In this document: positions 17,783 through 27,040 of the stretch, one piece after another
Layout: every line of letters starts with the position of its first letter
How positions within the stretch are numbered: position 1 is the stretch's first letter
DNA from: Flavobacterium sp. CF108
Lineage (GTDB): Bacteria > Bacteroidota > Bacteroidia > Flavobacteriales > Flavobacteriaceae
Assembly (NCBI RefSeq): GCF_900129795.1
Contig: NZ_FQWW01000006.1
Location: 62,001 to 126,000, forward strand
DNA: 64,000 bases
Direction of reading: 5' to 3'
The notes under the pieces: model-generated
Databases searched by the model: none
The model's input: only the letters and a program-made list of their open reading frames with translations
Told to the model about the DNA's origin: nothing
Program-made: the position numbers and the translations under genes

Positions 17783-20443
17783 ATGTTACAACTCAAAATC
17801 AAAAAAACAGCCATTATTTTTGTAATGGCTGTAGGTTTTTTTAACCAAACCTATGCACAGAAAAAATACCCGTATCAAGACGCAAAACTACCGGTAGAAG
17901 ATAGGGTAAAAGACTTGTTAAGCCGTATGTCGCTTGAAGAAAAAGTGCGCCAGATGGATATGTACAAAGGCGAATTTTTTAAGGAAAAGGAAGATTTCTC
18001 AAAAGTAAAGTCGGATGCTAAAATTGGAAATCTGGGAATTGGGGCGATTCATGATATTTATCCGCGTTCTGCAAAAATGATTAATGATCTTCAAAGTGAG
18101 ATAATTAAAAAAAATAAATGGGGAATTCCTGCCCTTATTATGTGCGAGATGCTTCACGGATATTTAGATGATGGAAGTACAGCTTTCCCAATGAATATTG
18201 GTCTTGGAGCAACCTGGGATGTAAGCGTAATGGACAAAGTGGGAAAAGTAATTGCGATGGAAGCAAGAGCGCACGGTGTTCATTTTGGTTTAGGCCCAAA
18301 TTTAGATTTAGGCCGCGAACCACGCTGGGGTCGGGTTGCAGAAACTTTTGGTGAAGATGCGTATTTAAACAGTGAAATTGGTTTAGCGATGATAAAAGGA
18401 ATGCAGGGCGATGATTTAAAATCAGATCGTTCGATTATTGCAGAACCTAAACATTTTGCCGTTCACGGTATTCCACAGGCGGGAGGAAATTCTTCTCCAA
18501 TTTTAGTCGGAGAACGTTCGGCGAGAGAAGATCATCTTCCTTCATTTGAAAAAGCATTCAGAAAAGGCGGTGCATTGGGAACTATGTGCGCATATTCTGA
18601 ACTGGACGGAATTCCTTGTGCAGCGAATCATTGGTTATTGACTGATGTTTTAAGAAACGAATGGGGTTTTAAAGGAATTGTAGTTTCAGATTTAGGTGCA
18701 ATAAAATATCTTCAGGTAACGCATTTTGTTACAAGTTCTCCAAAAGAAAGTATCAGAGAAGCAATTACAGCTGGAGTTGATATGCAGTTTTATGATTTTA
18801 CAAATGAATTTTGGCAAACCAGCATTATAGAATTGGTAAACGAAAAGAAACTAACAATGGCACAGATTGACCGTGCAGCCGGAGGGGTTTTACGTTTGAA
18901 ATTCTTATTGGGATTATTTGAGAATCCATATACAGATAAAAACCTCATCAAAGAGCGTTTTCATACTAAAGAAAATCAGGATGCTGCCTTAGAAGCGGCT
19001 CATAAATCTATCATTTTGTTAAAAAATGAGAATAATTTATTACCTTTAAGTAAAGACATTAAAACAATTGCTGTTATTGGTCCAAATGCAAATGCTTCAA
19101 GACTAGGCGGATACGCGGTTAAGAACAAAGTTGGAACAACAGTTTTAGAAGGAGTACAGCAAATTGTGGGAAAAAACGCAAATGTACTTTATGAAGAAGG
19201 TGTCCCTTTAATTGTAAAAGGACAGATTATTCCGTCGAAATATTTATTTACTCCAGATGAATCTCAAAACGGATTAAAAGGAGAATATTTCAATAACAGA
19301 AATGTAGAAGGAACTCCGGCATTGACTCGTATTGACAGCCAATTAGAGTTTGACTGGCCTTGGTCTCCTGGCGATGGCGTTACAGATGATGATTTTTCTA
19401 TTCGCTGGACAGGTTACATAAAATCAGATAAAGCATTCGACGGCTGGATAGGTTTAAGTTCTGATGACGGAATCAGAATGTGGATTGATGATCAATTGGT
19501 TATCGACAACTGGACAAAAGGTGCGACAAGCATGGTTACCACTCCAAAAAACATTGAAGCAGGAAAAAAATACAAAGTCCGCATTGAAATGTGGGAAGGA
19601 GGCTGGGGGGCCAGAGCGCACTTACGCTGGAATTTAGAAAAAGTAAACTTACAGCCGGCAATTGATGCTGCTAAAAAAGCCGATGTTGCGATTGTAGTTT
19701 TAGGTGAATCAAACGAATTGGTTGAAGAAAACAGAGATGTTGCTTCTTTAGACTTATTTGGAATGCAGCAGGAATTGATCGAAGAGATTCAAAAAACAGG
19801 AACTCCTGTGGTTTGTGTGTTATTAAACGGTCGTCCGCTTTCAACAAACTGGATTGCAGAAAATATTCCGGCAGTGGTTGAAGGCTGGTTTCCGGGAGAA
19901 TTAGGAGGAAGAGCAGTGGCTGATGTTTTATTTGGAGATTACAATCCGGGTGGAAGATTGCCAATAACAGTTCCAAAATCAGTTGGACAGCTACCTATAT
20001 ATTATAACCAAAAACGATCTGCGATTCACAGATACGTTGCAGAGAGCGAACATCCGTTATATACATTTGGTTACGGATTAAGTTATACGAAGTTTGAATA
20101 CTCAAATCTTAAAATTAATACTACTGAAATTAAAGCCGACGGAGAATTGAAAGTTTCGGTTGATGTTAAAAACGTTGGAAGCAGAGACGGAGATGAAGTT
20201 GTACAATTATATATTAAAGATGTTTACAGCAGCACTACAACTCCTGAAAAAACCTTAAAAGGATTCAAAAGATTAAATATTAAGAAAGGCGAAACCAAAA
20301 CGGTTGATTTTACACTTACACCAGATGAGTTATCTATTTGGAATAGAGAAATGAAGCGCGTTGTAGAGCCTGGAGATTTCGAAGTTATGGTTGGAGGAAA
20401 TTCTACAGATTTGATTAAAACAAATTTCAAAGTTTTGAACTAA
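17783..20443 (+). CDS. GH3 beta-glycosidase with inserted PA14 domain, secreted
   Basis: 886 aa family 3 glycoside hydrolase. Signal peptide ending near QTYAQ; GH3 N-domain (about 45-345) with the nucleophile Asp303 in VVSDLGAI and the GPNLDLGREPRWGR and EPKHFAVHG segments; GH3 C-domain interrupted by a PA14 domain (about 495-617; GLKGEYF, SDDGIRMWIDDQLVIDNW); fibronectin-III-like C-terminal domain. The PA14 insert is typical of beta-glucosidase-like GH3 enzymes, where it shapes the substrate pocket. Its place in an N-glycan set is not obvious, and beta-glucosidase, beta-xylosidase or other activity is possible. It starts 12 bp after GH92 and is the last enzyme before SusC. A terminator-like hairpin lies in its signal-peptide codons. 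Confidence 0.92.
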   Translation: MLQLKIKKTAIIFVMAVGFFNQTYAQKKYPYQDAKLPVEDRVKDLLSRMSLEEKVRQMDMYKGEFFKEKEDFSKVKSDAKIGNLGIGAIHDIYPRSAKMINDLQSEIIKKNKWGIPALIMCEMLHGYLDDGSTAFPMNIGLGATWDVSVMDKVGKVIAMEARAHGVHFGLGPNLDLGREPRWGRVAETFGEDAYLNSEIGLAMIKGMQGDDLKSDRSIIAEPKHFAVHGIPQAGGNSSPILVGERSAREDHLPSFEKAFRKGGALGTMCAYSELDGIPCAANHWLLTDVLRNEWGFKGIVVSDLGAIKYLQVTHFVTSSPKESIREAITAGVDMQFYDFTNEFWQTSIIELVNEKKLTMAQIDRAAGGVLRLKFLLGLFENPYTDKNLIKERFHTKENQDAALEAAHKSIILLKNENNLLPLSKDIKTIAVIGPNANASRLGGYAVKNKVGTTVLEGVQQIVGKNANVLYEEGVPLIVKGQIIPSKYLFTPDESQNGLKGEYFNNRNVEGTPALTRIDSQLEFDWPWSPGDGVTDDDFSIRWTGYIKSDKAFDGWIGLSSDDGIRMWIDDQLVIDNWTKGATSMVTTPKNIEAGKKYKVRIEMWEGGWGARAHLRWNLEKVNLQPAIDAAKKADVAIVVLGESNELVEENRDVASLDLFGMQQELIEEIQKTGTPVVCVLLNGRPLSTNWIAENIPAVVEGWFPGELGGRAVADVLFGDYNPGGRLPITVPKSVGQLPIYYNQKRSAIHRYVAESEHPLYTFGYGLSYTKFEYSNLKINTTEIKADGELKVSVDVKNVGSRDGDEVVQLYIKDVYSSTTTPEKTLKGFKRLNIKKGETKTVDFTLTPDELSIWNREMKRVVEPGDFEVMVGGNSTDLIKTNFKVLN
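17807..17842 (+). terminator. Terminator-like hairpin inside the GH3 signal-peptide codons
   Basis: ACAGCCATTA (17807-17816) pairs perfectly with TAATGGCTGT (17823-17832) around a TTTTTG loop; after AGG comes a run of seven T. It lies 24 bp into the gene. Together with the hairpin at 15553 it makes two consecutive genes with this arrangement. Confidence 0.45.
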
Positions 20444-20705
20444 TTTGTACAAATTGGATGATATGTTTAAGGTTTAAGATAATTAAAAAAGAATGCTGTT
20501 AAAAAAATGATAAATCATTTCGATTAATGCGAGAAAGGCCTTTAAAATAAAGAGGATAAAGATTACAAATTAAAACGTTTTCGTACCCTAAAATGATAAA
20601 TGTATTCCCAACACCTTTGCAAAATTGTCATTTGTCGAAATTATATCCTGTTAACAAAATGTATTCTTAAGTTTAACATGTTATTAACTCAAAAAACAAC
20701 TAAAT

Positions 20706-23700
20706 ATGATCAAGAACGTACTAAAATTACTGTTTGTGATATGCTTATTTGGATTTCAAAATCTAGAGGCACAAACAACAGTAAAAGGAACGATAACAGA
20801 TGCTCAAAGCGGAATTCCGATCCCTGGGGCAAATGTTGTTGTTAAGGGAACAAAAACAAGTACATCATCAGATTTTGATGGTAAGTACTCTATTACGGTT
20901 CCAAATCAATCAGCAGTTTTGGTTTTCTCTTATGTTGGCTCAGCTTCAAAAGAAGTGGCCGTGGGAACTCAAACTACCATTAATGCTGCTTTAGGCGCTT
21001 CGGCACAACAATTAGGAGAGGTAGTAGTAACTGCTCTTGGTATTAAAAGAGAGAAAAAAGCAATTACTTATTCAGCTCAAAACATTGCCGTAGATGAATT
21101 ATCAGAAGCAAGATCATTAAACGTTGCTAACTCACTATCAGGTAAGGTCGCAGGTCTTAACTACTCTACAACTTCAAATGGTGTTGGTTCTTCTTCAAGA
21201 ATTACATTAAGAGGTAACAGATCTCTTAACGGAAATAACCAGCCGCTATATGTAGTAGATGGTGTGCCTATTAGTAACGGTACAACTACAACTAACCCGG
21301 ATATTGATACGGGAGGAACTACACAGCCAGACGGTATTTCAAACATCAATCCGGAGGATATTGCTTCGATGACTGTTTTGAAAGGACCCTCGGCAGCAGC
21401 TCTTTACGGATCAAGAGCGAGTAATGGTGTTATCGTAATTACAACAAAATCTGGAAAAGCAGGAAAAACATCTGTTTCGGTATCCTCTAATTTCATGGCT
21501 TCATCTGCTTACAACTTGATGAACTTACAAAATGAGTATGGTCAGGGAACAAATGGAGTTTACAATCCAACTTCTACCTCAAGCTGGGGAGGAAGATTAG
21601 ACGGAAGCCAGGTTTCAAACTGGCAGTTAGTTCGTAACCCAAATTATGCAGGGCCGGCTACACAAAGTTATTCTCCACAGCCTAACAACGTTATTGATTT
21701 TTACAAAACGGGTTACAATTTAGCTAATACTTTAACTGTTGTAACTGGTAACGAAAAAGCACAGGGGTATTTCTCTTATACTAACACCCGTGCTGAAGGT
21801 ATCGTTGGCGGAAACAAATTAGACAGACACAATCTTAACTTAAGATTGACCAGCAAAATCTCTGATAAATTATCATTGGATGTAAAAACTAACTACATCT
21901 TTCAGGATATCGATAACTTATTGAGAACTGGTGAAGAATCTATCGGAACATCTGCTTATTTATTACCTCGTAGTATCGCTTATAACGATTATAAAAATTT
22001 CGAATATTTTGATGGTGCTGGACAAAGACAATTAAATTATTTTGTTGACGAAACTGGATCTCCAGGAGGAAACCCATTTTGGTCTGCTTTAAGAGATGAT
22101 GCCCGTAAAGATAAAAGAAACAGATTTATTGGTTTAGCTTCTCTTAAATACGAATTTACAAAAACGTTAAGTTTACAGGGTAGAGCTGGTTTAGACCAAA
22201 TGACAAACAAAAATGAAAGAAACAGATATGCAACTATAGCATTCAATAATAACTTAGGTTCATACAGCGAATCTTATGAAACAGTAAGTGAATTGAATAT
22301 TGATGCTTTACTTTCTTATAACGAAAAATTTGGAGATTTTTCTATTGGACTTAATGCTGGTGCCAGTTCATTGCAGCAAAACAGTTCAGCTTTAAATTCA
22401 GGAGGAGTTTTAAGTAAAAGAAACTATTTTGCATTGTCTAATGTGCAGACTGTTCAATCTACTTCTACAGCTTCAGAAAAAAGAATTAACTCAGTTTACG
22501 GATTTGGTCAAATTGGTTTCAGAAACTATTTATTCCTTGATTTAACAGCAAGAAATGACTGGTCTTCTACTGTACCAAATGATTATTTTTACCCTTCTGT
22601 AGGTCTTTCAGCTGTTATCTCTGACATAGTTAAATTACCTGAAGTAATTAGTTTTGCAAAAGTAAGAGCCTCATACGCAAAAGTAGGTAATGATACTGAT
22701 CCTTACCAAACACAACAAAGATTCTCTTATATTGGAGGAAATGGCGGTATGTTATACGGACAAAATACAAAAGCTAATCCGAACTTAAAACCAGAGTTAT
22801 CTTCTTCTACAGAGTTTGGTGCTGATGTTAGATTTTTCAATAATCGTTTAGGCTTAGATTTTACTTATTTCAATTCATTAACGAATAATCAAATTTTCTA
22901 CATCAATACTCCTGAGTCTTCTGGATATTCTAGAGCGATCGTAAATGGCGGGGATATAGGTAATAAAGGTATCGAGCTTACACTTACTGCAACTCCTATC
23001 CAAACAGAAAACTTTAGCTGGGATATTACTGCCAACTACGCTTCTTATAAGTCAAAAATTAAATCTATTGCAGATGGAAGAGAAGAGTTAGTTCTTGGAG
23101 AAGGACGTTTAGTAAGAAGTAAAGTTGTTGTTGGCGGTGAATATGGAGATTTATATATCAAAGGTTTTCAAAGAGATCCAAATGGAAATATTATTGTAAA
23201 TAGTGCCGGTATTCCATTAGCAACAAACGGTTTCGATGTTCGTGCCGGTAACTTTAACCCAGACTGGACTGGAGGTTTTAAAAACAATTTTAAATACAAA
23301 GATTTCTCTTTAAGCTTTTTAGTTGATTTTAGAATTGGCGGTGAAGTTATTTCATACACTCAGGCAAGACAAGCTGGTTTAGGAGTAAGTGATGTTACTC
23401 TTGCAGGAAGAAGCGGCGGAATTGTTGTTGATGGTGTTGTTTCTAACGGAAACGGTACATATTCTCCAAATACTACAAGTATTACTGCAGAGCAATACTG
23501 GACAGCTATTGGACAAAGAACACCTATTGCAGAACCTTTTATTTATGATGCAACAAACATTAGATTAAGAGAACTTGTTTTGGGTTATGCTTTACCAAAA
23601 CGTTTATTAGGTGATTCAGGATTTACAAGTATTGATTTTTCATTGGTAGGAAGAAATTTATTCTTCTTCGTGAACAAAGCTAAATATTTTGATCCGGAAG

Positions 23701-23792
23701 CAGGAGCAGGAACAGGAAACCTGCAAGGTATAGAATCTTTCAACATTCCTTCAACGAGAGATTATGGAGTTAATGTTAAATTTGGATTTTAA
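20706..23792 (+). CDS. SusC/RagA-type TonB-dependent outer-membrane transporter
   Basis: 1028 aa outer-membrane importer that works with the SusD partner downstream to take up oligosaccharides using TonB energy. Signal peptide ending FQNLEAQ, carboxypeptidase-regulatory-like domain (about 24-105, TVKGTITDAQSGIPIPGANV), plug domain (about 120-240, with LYVVDGVPI and VLKGPSAAALYGSRASNGVI) and a C-terminal beta-barrel ending in aromatic NVKFGF. No N-terminal STN domain is present, so it is not of the transcription-signalling type. It lies 262 bp after the GH3 gene; I found no convincing promoter in that gap. SusD follows after 17 bp. Confidence 0.96.
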   Translation: MIKNVLKLLFVICLFGFQNLEAQTTVKGTITDAQSGIPIPGANVVVKGTKTSTSSDFDGKYSITVPNQSAVLVFSYVGSASKEVAVGTQTTINAALGASAQQLGEVVVTALGIKREKKAITYSAQNIAVDELSEARSLNVANSLSGKVAGLNYSTTSNGVGSSSRITLRGNRSLNGNNQPLYVVDGVPISNGTTTTNPDIDTGGTTQPDGISNINPEDIASMTVLKGPSAAALYGSRASNGVIVITTKSGKAGKTSVSVSSNFMASSAYNLMNLQNEYGQGTNGVYNPTSTSSWGGRLDGSQVSNWQLVRNPNYAGPATQSYSPQPNNVIDFYKTGYNLANTLTVVTGNEKAQGYFSYTNTRAEGIVGGNKLDRHNLNLRLTSKISDKLSLDVKTNYIFQDIDNLLRTGEESIGTSAYLLPRSIAYNDYKNFEYFDGAGQRQLNYFVDETGSPGGNPFWSALRDDARKDKRNRFIGLASLKYEFTKTLSLQGRAGLDQMTNKNERNRYATIAFNNNLGSYSESYETVSELNIDALLSYNEKFGDFSIGLNAGASSLQQNSSALNSGGVLSKRNYFALSNVQTVQSTSTASEKRINSVYGFGQIGFRNYLFLDLTARNDWSSTVPNDYFYPSVGLSAVISDIVKLPEVISFAKVRASYAKVGNDTDPYQTQQRFSYIGGNGGMLYGQNTKANPNLKPELSSSTEFGADVRFFNNRLGLDFTYFNSLTNNQIFYINTPESSGYSRAIVNGGDIGNKGIELTLTATPIQTENFSWDITANYASYKSKIKSIADGREELVLGEGRLVRSKVVVGGEYGDLYIKGFQRDPNGNIIVNSAGIPLATNGFDVRAGNFNPDWTGGFKNNFKYKDFSLSFLVDFRIGGEVISYTQARQAGLGVSDVTLAGRSGGIVVDGVVSNGNGTYSPNTTSITAEQYWTAIGQRTPIAEPFIYDATNIRLRELVLGYALPKRLLGDSGFTSIDFSLVGRNLFFFVNKAKYFDPEAGAGTGNLQGIESFNIPSTRDYGVNVKFGF

Positions 23793-23809
23793 TTAAATAA
23801 AGAGATATC

Positions 23810-25396
23810 ATGAAATATAGTTTTAAAATAAAAACGTTAGGGGTTGCATTAATGGCAGTTTCGATTTTATCAAGCTGTACCGGCGACTTTGATGAAATAA
23901 ACAAAGATCCTAATTCATTGACTGAAGATCAGTTAGATGCTACGTTAGCAGGGCCTTCATTTGCATCAGCGCTTTATGCGGGTATTCATAACGGGTCTTA
24001 CTCATCGCCTGGTGTTGATGATCAGGGAACATGGGGTATTGCTACAGGTATTTTATCTTCTACTTTTGTTCAATACTTAGATTGTAGATATGGTACAGAG
24101 AGAAATGCATTCGTAAACGGTTACGAAGGCCGTGGATGGTTAAGATTTTACACCGTTGCAGTTCCTGCTTTAAACAATGCTATTAAAGCATCTGAAGGAA
24201 ACGCTGAAGCTTTGGCAGTTCTTAAAATCTGGAAAGTTTTCATGTACAATCAAATGGTTGATGCTTACGGGCCAATTCCTTATACTGAAGCAGGAAACGG
24301 AAAAGAGAAAGTAGCTTATGACAGCGTAGAATTTATCTACACAGACTTTTTTAAATTATTGAACGAAGCAAATGCGACATTATCTTCTACTTCTGCAACA
24401 ACTGTGGCTTCACTTCAGTCAAGCGACAGAGTGTATGCAGGAAGTGTAGCCAATTGGAGAGTTTTTGGTAATAGTTTAAGACTTCGTTTAGCTTTGAGAA
24501 TTTCTGATAAAGAACCTGCAAAAGCAAAAACAGAAGCAGAAGCAGCTGTAGCTGCAGGTGTAATGCAGACAAACGCTCAAAGTGCTTATTTCAAAGCGAG
24601 CAACATTACTCCAAACAATTTAAATATGATTGTAAACAGCTGGGGTTATGTGATGACCGCTTCTATGGAAAGTATTTTGGTTGGATATAATGACCCGCGT
24701 TTATCAAAATGGTTTGCTCCAATCGATACAGGAGTTTACAGAGGTCAGCCTATTGGAGGTTTGCAAGATCAATTTGGGACGACTAAATTCTCAGCTTTCA
24801 ATAATGATGTTTTGGGTAACGGATCTGCAGGAAATCTTAGTGAATCTAAAAATATTGAAATCTTCATGGCTTCTGAAAATTATTTGAGCAGAGCTGAGGG
24901 AGCTTTAAATGGATGGAACATGGGCGGAACAGCTCAAAGTTTATACGAAACTGGTATTAGATTGTCTTTACAGCAATGGGGAATTGTTGATAATACAGCA
25001 ATTAACGCTTACATTGCAGGATCAACTTTGCCAACTTTACCAAACGTACTTACTGTTTATCCAACTTTAGACTTACAAGATATTCCGGTAAAATTACCTG
25101 TAGCTTGGTCTTCAACAGTAGCGAATCAGCGTACACAAATTGCGGTTCAGAAATATTTAGCAATTTTCCCTGAATCTTGGGAATCTTGGGCTGATTTACG
25201 CAGAAGTGATGCAAAAGTTATCTATCCGCCGCTTAATACAGATAATAATGATCCGGGAGTTGGAAAAAGCTTAATGAAACGTATCATTTATGTTACAAAC
25301 GAATATTCTTCAAACAAAGACGCTGTTACAGACGGAATCTCAAAACTAGGAGGTCCTGATTCTGGAGGAACTAAACTTTGGTGGGATACAAAATAA
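23810..25396 (+). CDS. SusD/RagB-like glycan-binding lipoprotein
   Basis: 528 aa surface lipoprotein (lipobox LSSC, Cys23) that caps the SusC channel and binds the glycan. The N-terminus DFDEINKDPNSLTEDQL and the alpha-helical tetratricopeptide-like body fit the SusD-like group with short N-terminus. The C-terminus contains the usual WESWADLRRSD and YPPLN segment. It is placed 17 bp after SusC and followed by a strong terminator at 25442, so it ends the main SusCD transcript. The ligand is inferred from neighbouring enzymes to be an N-glycan fragment. The family call is firm. Confidence 0.95.
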   Translation: MKYSFKIKTLGVALMAVSILSSCTGDFDEINKDPNSLTEDQLDATLAGPSFASALYAGIHNGSYSSPGVDDQGTWGIATGILSSTFVQYLDCRYGTERNAFVNGYEGRGWLRFYTVAVPALNNAIKASEGNAEALAVLKIWKVFMYNQMVDAYGPIPYTEAGNGKEKVAYDSVEFIYTDFFKLLNEANATLSSTSATTVASLQSSDRVYAGSVANWRVFGNSLRLRLALRISDKEPAKAKTEAEAAVAAGVMQTNAQSAYFKASNITPNNLNMIVNSWGYVMTASMESILVGYNDPRLSKWFAPIDTGVYRGQPIGGLQDQFGTTKFSAFNNDVLGNGSAGNLSESKNIEIFMASENYLSRAEGALNGWNMGGTAQSLYETGIRLSLQQWGIVDNTAINAYIAGSTLPTLPNVLTVYPTLDLQDIPVKLPVAWSSTVANQRTQIAVQKYLAIFPESWESWADLRRSDAKVIYPPLNTDNNDPGVGKSLMKRIIYVTNEYSSNKDAVTDGISKLGGPDSGGTKLWWDTK

Positions 25397-25441
25397 TTAT
25401 TTGGTTGAGTAAAGATCCACACAATTTTTACTTAAAATGAT

Positions 25442-25470
25442 AAAAGGAGAGGAAACTCTCCTTTTGTTTT
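25442..25470 (+). terminator. Intrinsic terminator after SusD
   Basis: Perfect 10-bp stem AAAAGGAGAG / CTCTCCTTTT with a GAAA tetraloop, followed by GTTTT. It lies 45 bp after the SusD stop and 17 bp before the next gene, so the downstream genes need read-through or their own promoter. Confidence 0.9.
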
Positions 25471-25486
25471 ATATAAAAGTTAGGTT

Positions 25487-26536
25487 ATGAATTTAAAAAA
25501 ATATGGGGCAATTGTTTTATTAGTTTCAGTTTTTCTTGCTTGTAAATCAATTAAAAATGAACCAAAAACAGTTAATATTACCCAAAATTATATTGCAGCA
25601 AATCCGGTTACGACTGCCAGTCATGCCTCAACATTGGCGGAATTAGAAAATAATACACTTTTGGCAGCTTGGTTTGGCGGAAAATATGAAGGTGCAAAAG
25701 ATGTTAGTATTTATATTTCATCTTATAAAGAAAAAAAATGGTCGGCACCAAAAAAACTGATTGAGCCTTTGGTTAAAGACGGCGATACACTGCCATGCTG
25801 GAACCCGGTTTTGTTTAAAAGTAAAAGCCAGAATTTGTATTTATTTTATAAAGTGGGAAAAAATCCTAGAGAATGGTTTGGCGCCATGATTGTTTCAAAA
25901 GATGATGGAAAGAGTTGGAGTAATCCAAAATATCTTCCAAAAGGAATTTTAGGACCAATTCGGAACAAACCCATCGAAACTACTCCCGGAATTATTTTAT
26001 GTGGAAGCAGTACAGAAAGTATCGACGATAATAAATGGCGCGTTTTTATAGAAACCTACACAGAAGCTTCAGACAGCTGGACAATTGTAGATATTTACGA
26101 CAAGAAGAATTTCGATATTATTCAACCGACATTTTTAATTCATTCTGATAATGAAATCCAGATTTTATCCCGAAGCCGACATAATAAATTGATTTCATCT
26201 TGGTCTGAAGATAACGGAAAAACATGGCAGAAAACAGACAGCATTAATGTTGTAAATTCAAATTCTGGAGTTGATGCTGTAACTTTATCGAATAAATCTT
26301 TTTTATTGGTAAATAATCCGCTTAAGATGGGAAAAGACTGGTTTAACGGAAGAAATGTTTTAGATGTTGAATATTCTAAAGATGGTGTAAATTGGAAAAA
26401 AATATTTGATTTAGAAAACCAGCCAGAAGGCGAATTTAGTTATCCAGCGATTATTCAGACTTCAGATAAAAAAGTTCATATTTTGTATACTTATAATCGA
26501 AAGTTTATCAAGCACACAACATTTGATTTGAAATAA
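25487..26536 (+). CDS. Sialidase-like BNR-repeat beta-propeller lipoprotein
   Basis: 349 aa lipoprotein (lipobox LAC, Cys19) with a six-bladed sialidase-type propeller. Asp-box motifs are visible as SKDDGKSWSN and SEDNGKTWQK, with a weaker SKDGVNWKK near the end. The N-terminal ASHASTLAELENNTLLAAWFGG and GPIRNKPIE segments are typical of the BNR_2 group, usually annotated as exo-alpha-sialidase. I do not see the FRIP-type motif of classical bacterial sialidases nor an obvious arginine triad, so other activities of this fold (for instance on rhamnosyl or uronic residues) remain possible. It starts 17 bp after the terminator and precedes the mutarotase by 17 bp. A sialidase would fit the complex N-glycan theme. 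The fold is firm and the function tentative. Confidence 0.7.
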   Translation: MNLKKYGAIVLLVSVFLACKSIKNEPKTVNITQNYIAANPVTTASHASTLAELENNTLLAAWFGGKYEGAKDVSIYISSYKEKKWSAPKKLIEPLVKDGDTLPCWNPVLFKSKSQNLYLFYKVGKNPREWFGAMIVSKDDGKSWSNPKYLPKGILGPIRNKPIETTPGIILCGSSTESIDDNKWRVFIETYTEASDSWTIVDIYDKKNFDIIQPTFLIHSDNEIQILSRSRHNKLISSWSEDNGKTWQKTDSINVVNSNSGVDAVTLSNKSFLLVNNPLKMGKDWFNGRNVLDVEYSKDGVNWKKIFDLENQPEGEFSYPAIIQTSDKKVHILYTYNRKFIKHTTFDLK

Positions 26537-26553
26537 ATTTTAAAAACAGAATT

Positions 26554-26886
26554 ATGCAAAAATACTGTCTTGCCTTAGACTTAAATAACCACCCGGATTT
26601 AATGGCAGAATATATCGATTATCATAAAAATGTTTGGCCTGAAATTCAGAAAAGTATCAAAGATTCTGGAATTATCAATTTAGAGATTTACAATGTTAGC
26701 GATCGTTTGTTTATGATTATCGAAGCCAATGACGATTTCTCATTTACAGAAAAAGCAAAACAAGATGCCGAAAATCCAAAAGTGCAGGAATGGGAAACGC
26801 TAATGTGGAAATTCCAAAAAGCATTGCCGCAAGCCAAATCAGGAGAAAAATGGATTTTAATGAATAAAATTTTTGAACTTAAATGA
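26554..26886 (+). CDS. rhaM: L-rhamnose mutarotase (RhaM family)
   Basis: 110 aa dimeric alpha/beta-barrel protein that interconverts the anomers of L-rhamnose; no signal peptide, so cytoplasmic. The N-terminal YCLALDL strand, YHKNVWPEI (His24 in the active-site region), the LEIYNVSDRLFMIIEA strand pair and the C-terminal WILMNKIFEL fit the family over its full length. It is 17 bp downstream of the BNR lipoprotein. No rhamnosidase or rhamnose catabolic gene is in the window, so a related deoxysugar such as L-fucose released by the GH29 enzyme may be the real substrate; this is inference. The family call is strong. Confidence 0.88.
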   Translation: MQKYCLALDLNNHPDLMAEYIDYHKNVWPEIQKSIKDSGIINLEIYNVSDRLFMIIEANDDFSFTEKAKQDAENPKVQEWETLMWKFQKALPQAKSGEKWILMNKIFELK

Positions 26887-26892
26887 GCTGGC

Positions 26893-27015
26893 ACACGGAT
26901 GAAACGGATTTGCTTCGCAAAGGCGCGGATGGACACAGATTTTTATTATAAAAAACTATAAAAAGAAATCCGTTTTAATCAGCGTTTTCGCGAAGCGAAT
27001 CCGTGTCATCCGTGT
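26893..27015. repeat. 123-bp intergenic element with 26-bp inverted ends
   Basis: The left end begins ACACGGATGAAACGGATT (26893-26918) and matches the complement of the right end (26990-27015) at 24 of 26 positions. The interior is AT-rich with CTATAAAAAG. It is unrelated to the elements at 3635 and elsewhere. It fills the gap between the mutarotase and the M28 peptidase. Confidence 0.85.
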
Positions 27016-27040
27016 ACCATTTTAGACAACGAAATTAATT

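Noticed and set aside
20444..20705. SusC promoter
   Set aside because: I looked for TTTG...TANNTTTG in this gap and found only poor matches with wrong spacing.
20600..20845. Small + strand ORF across the SusC start
   Set aside because: It overlaps the SusC signal-peptide region in another frame and shows no recognisable protein features.
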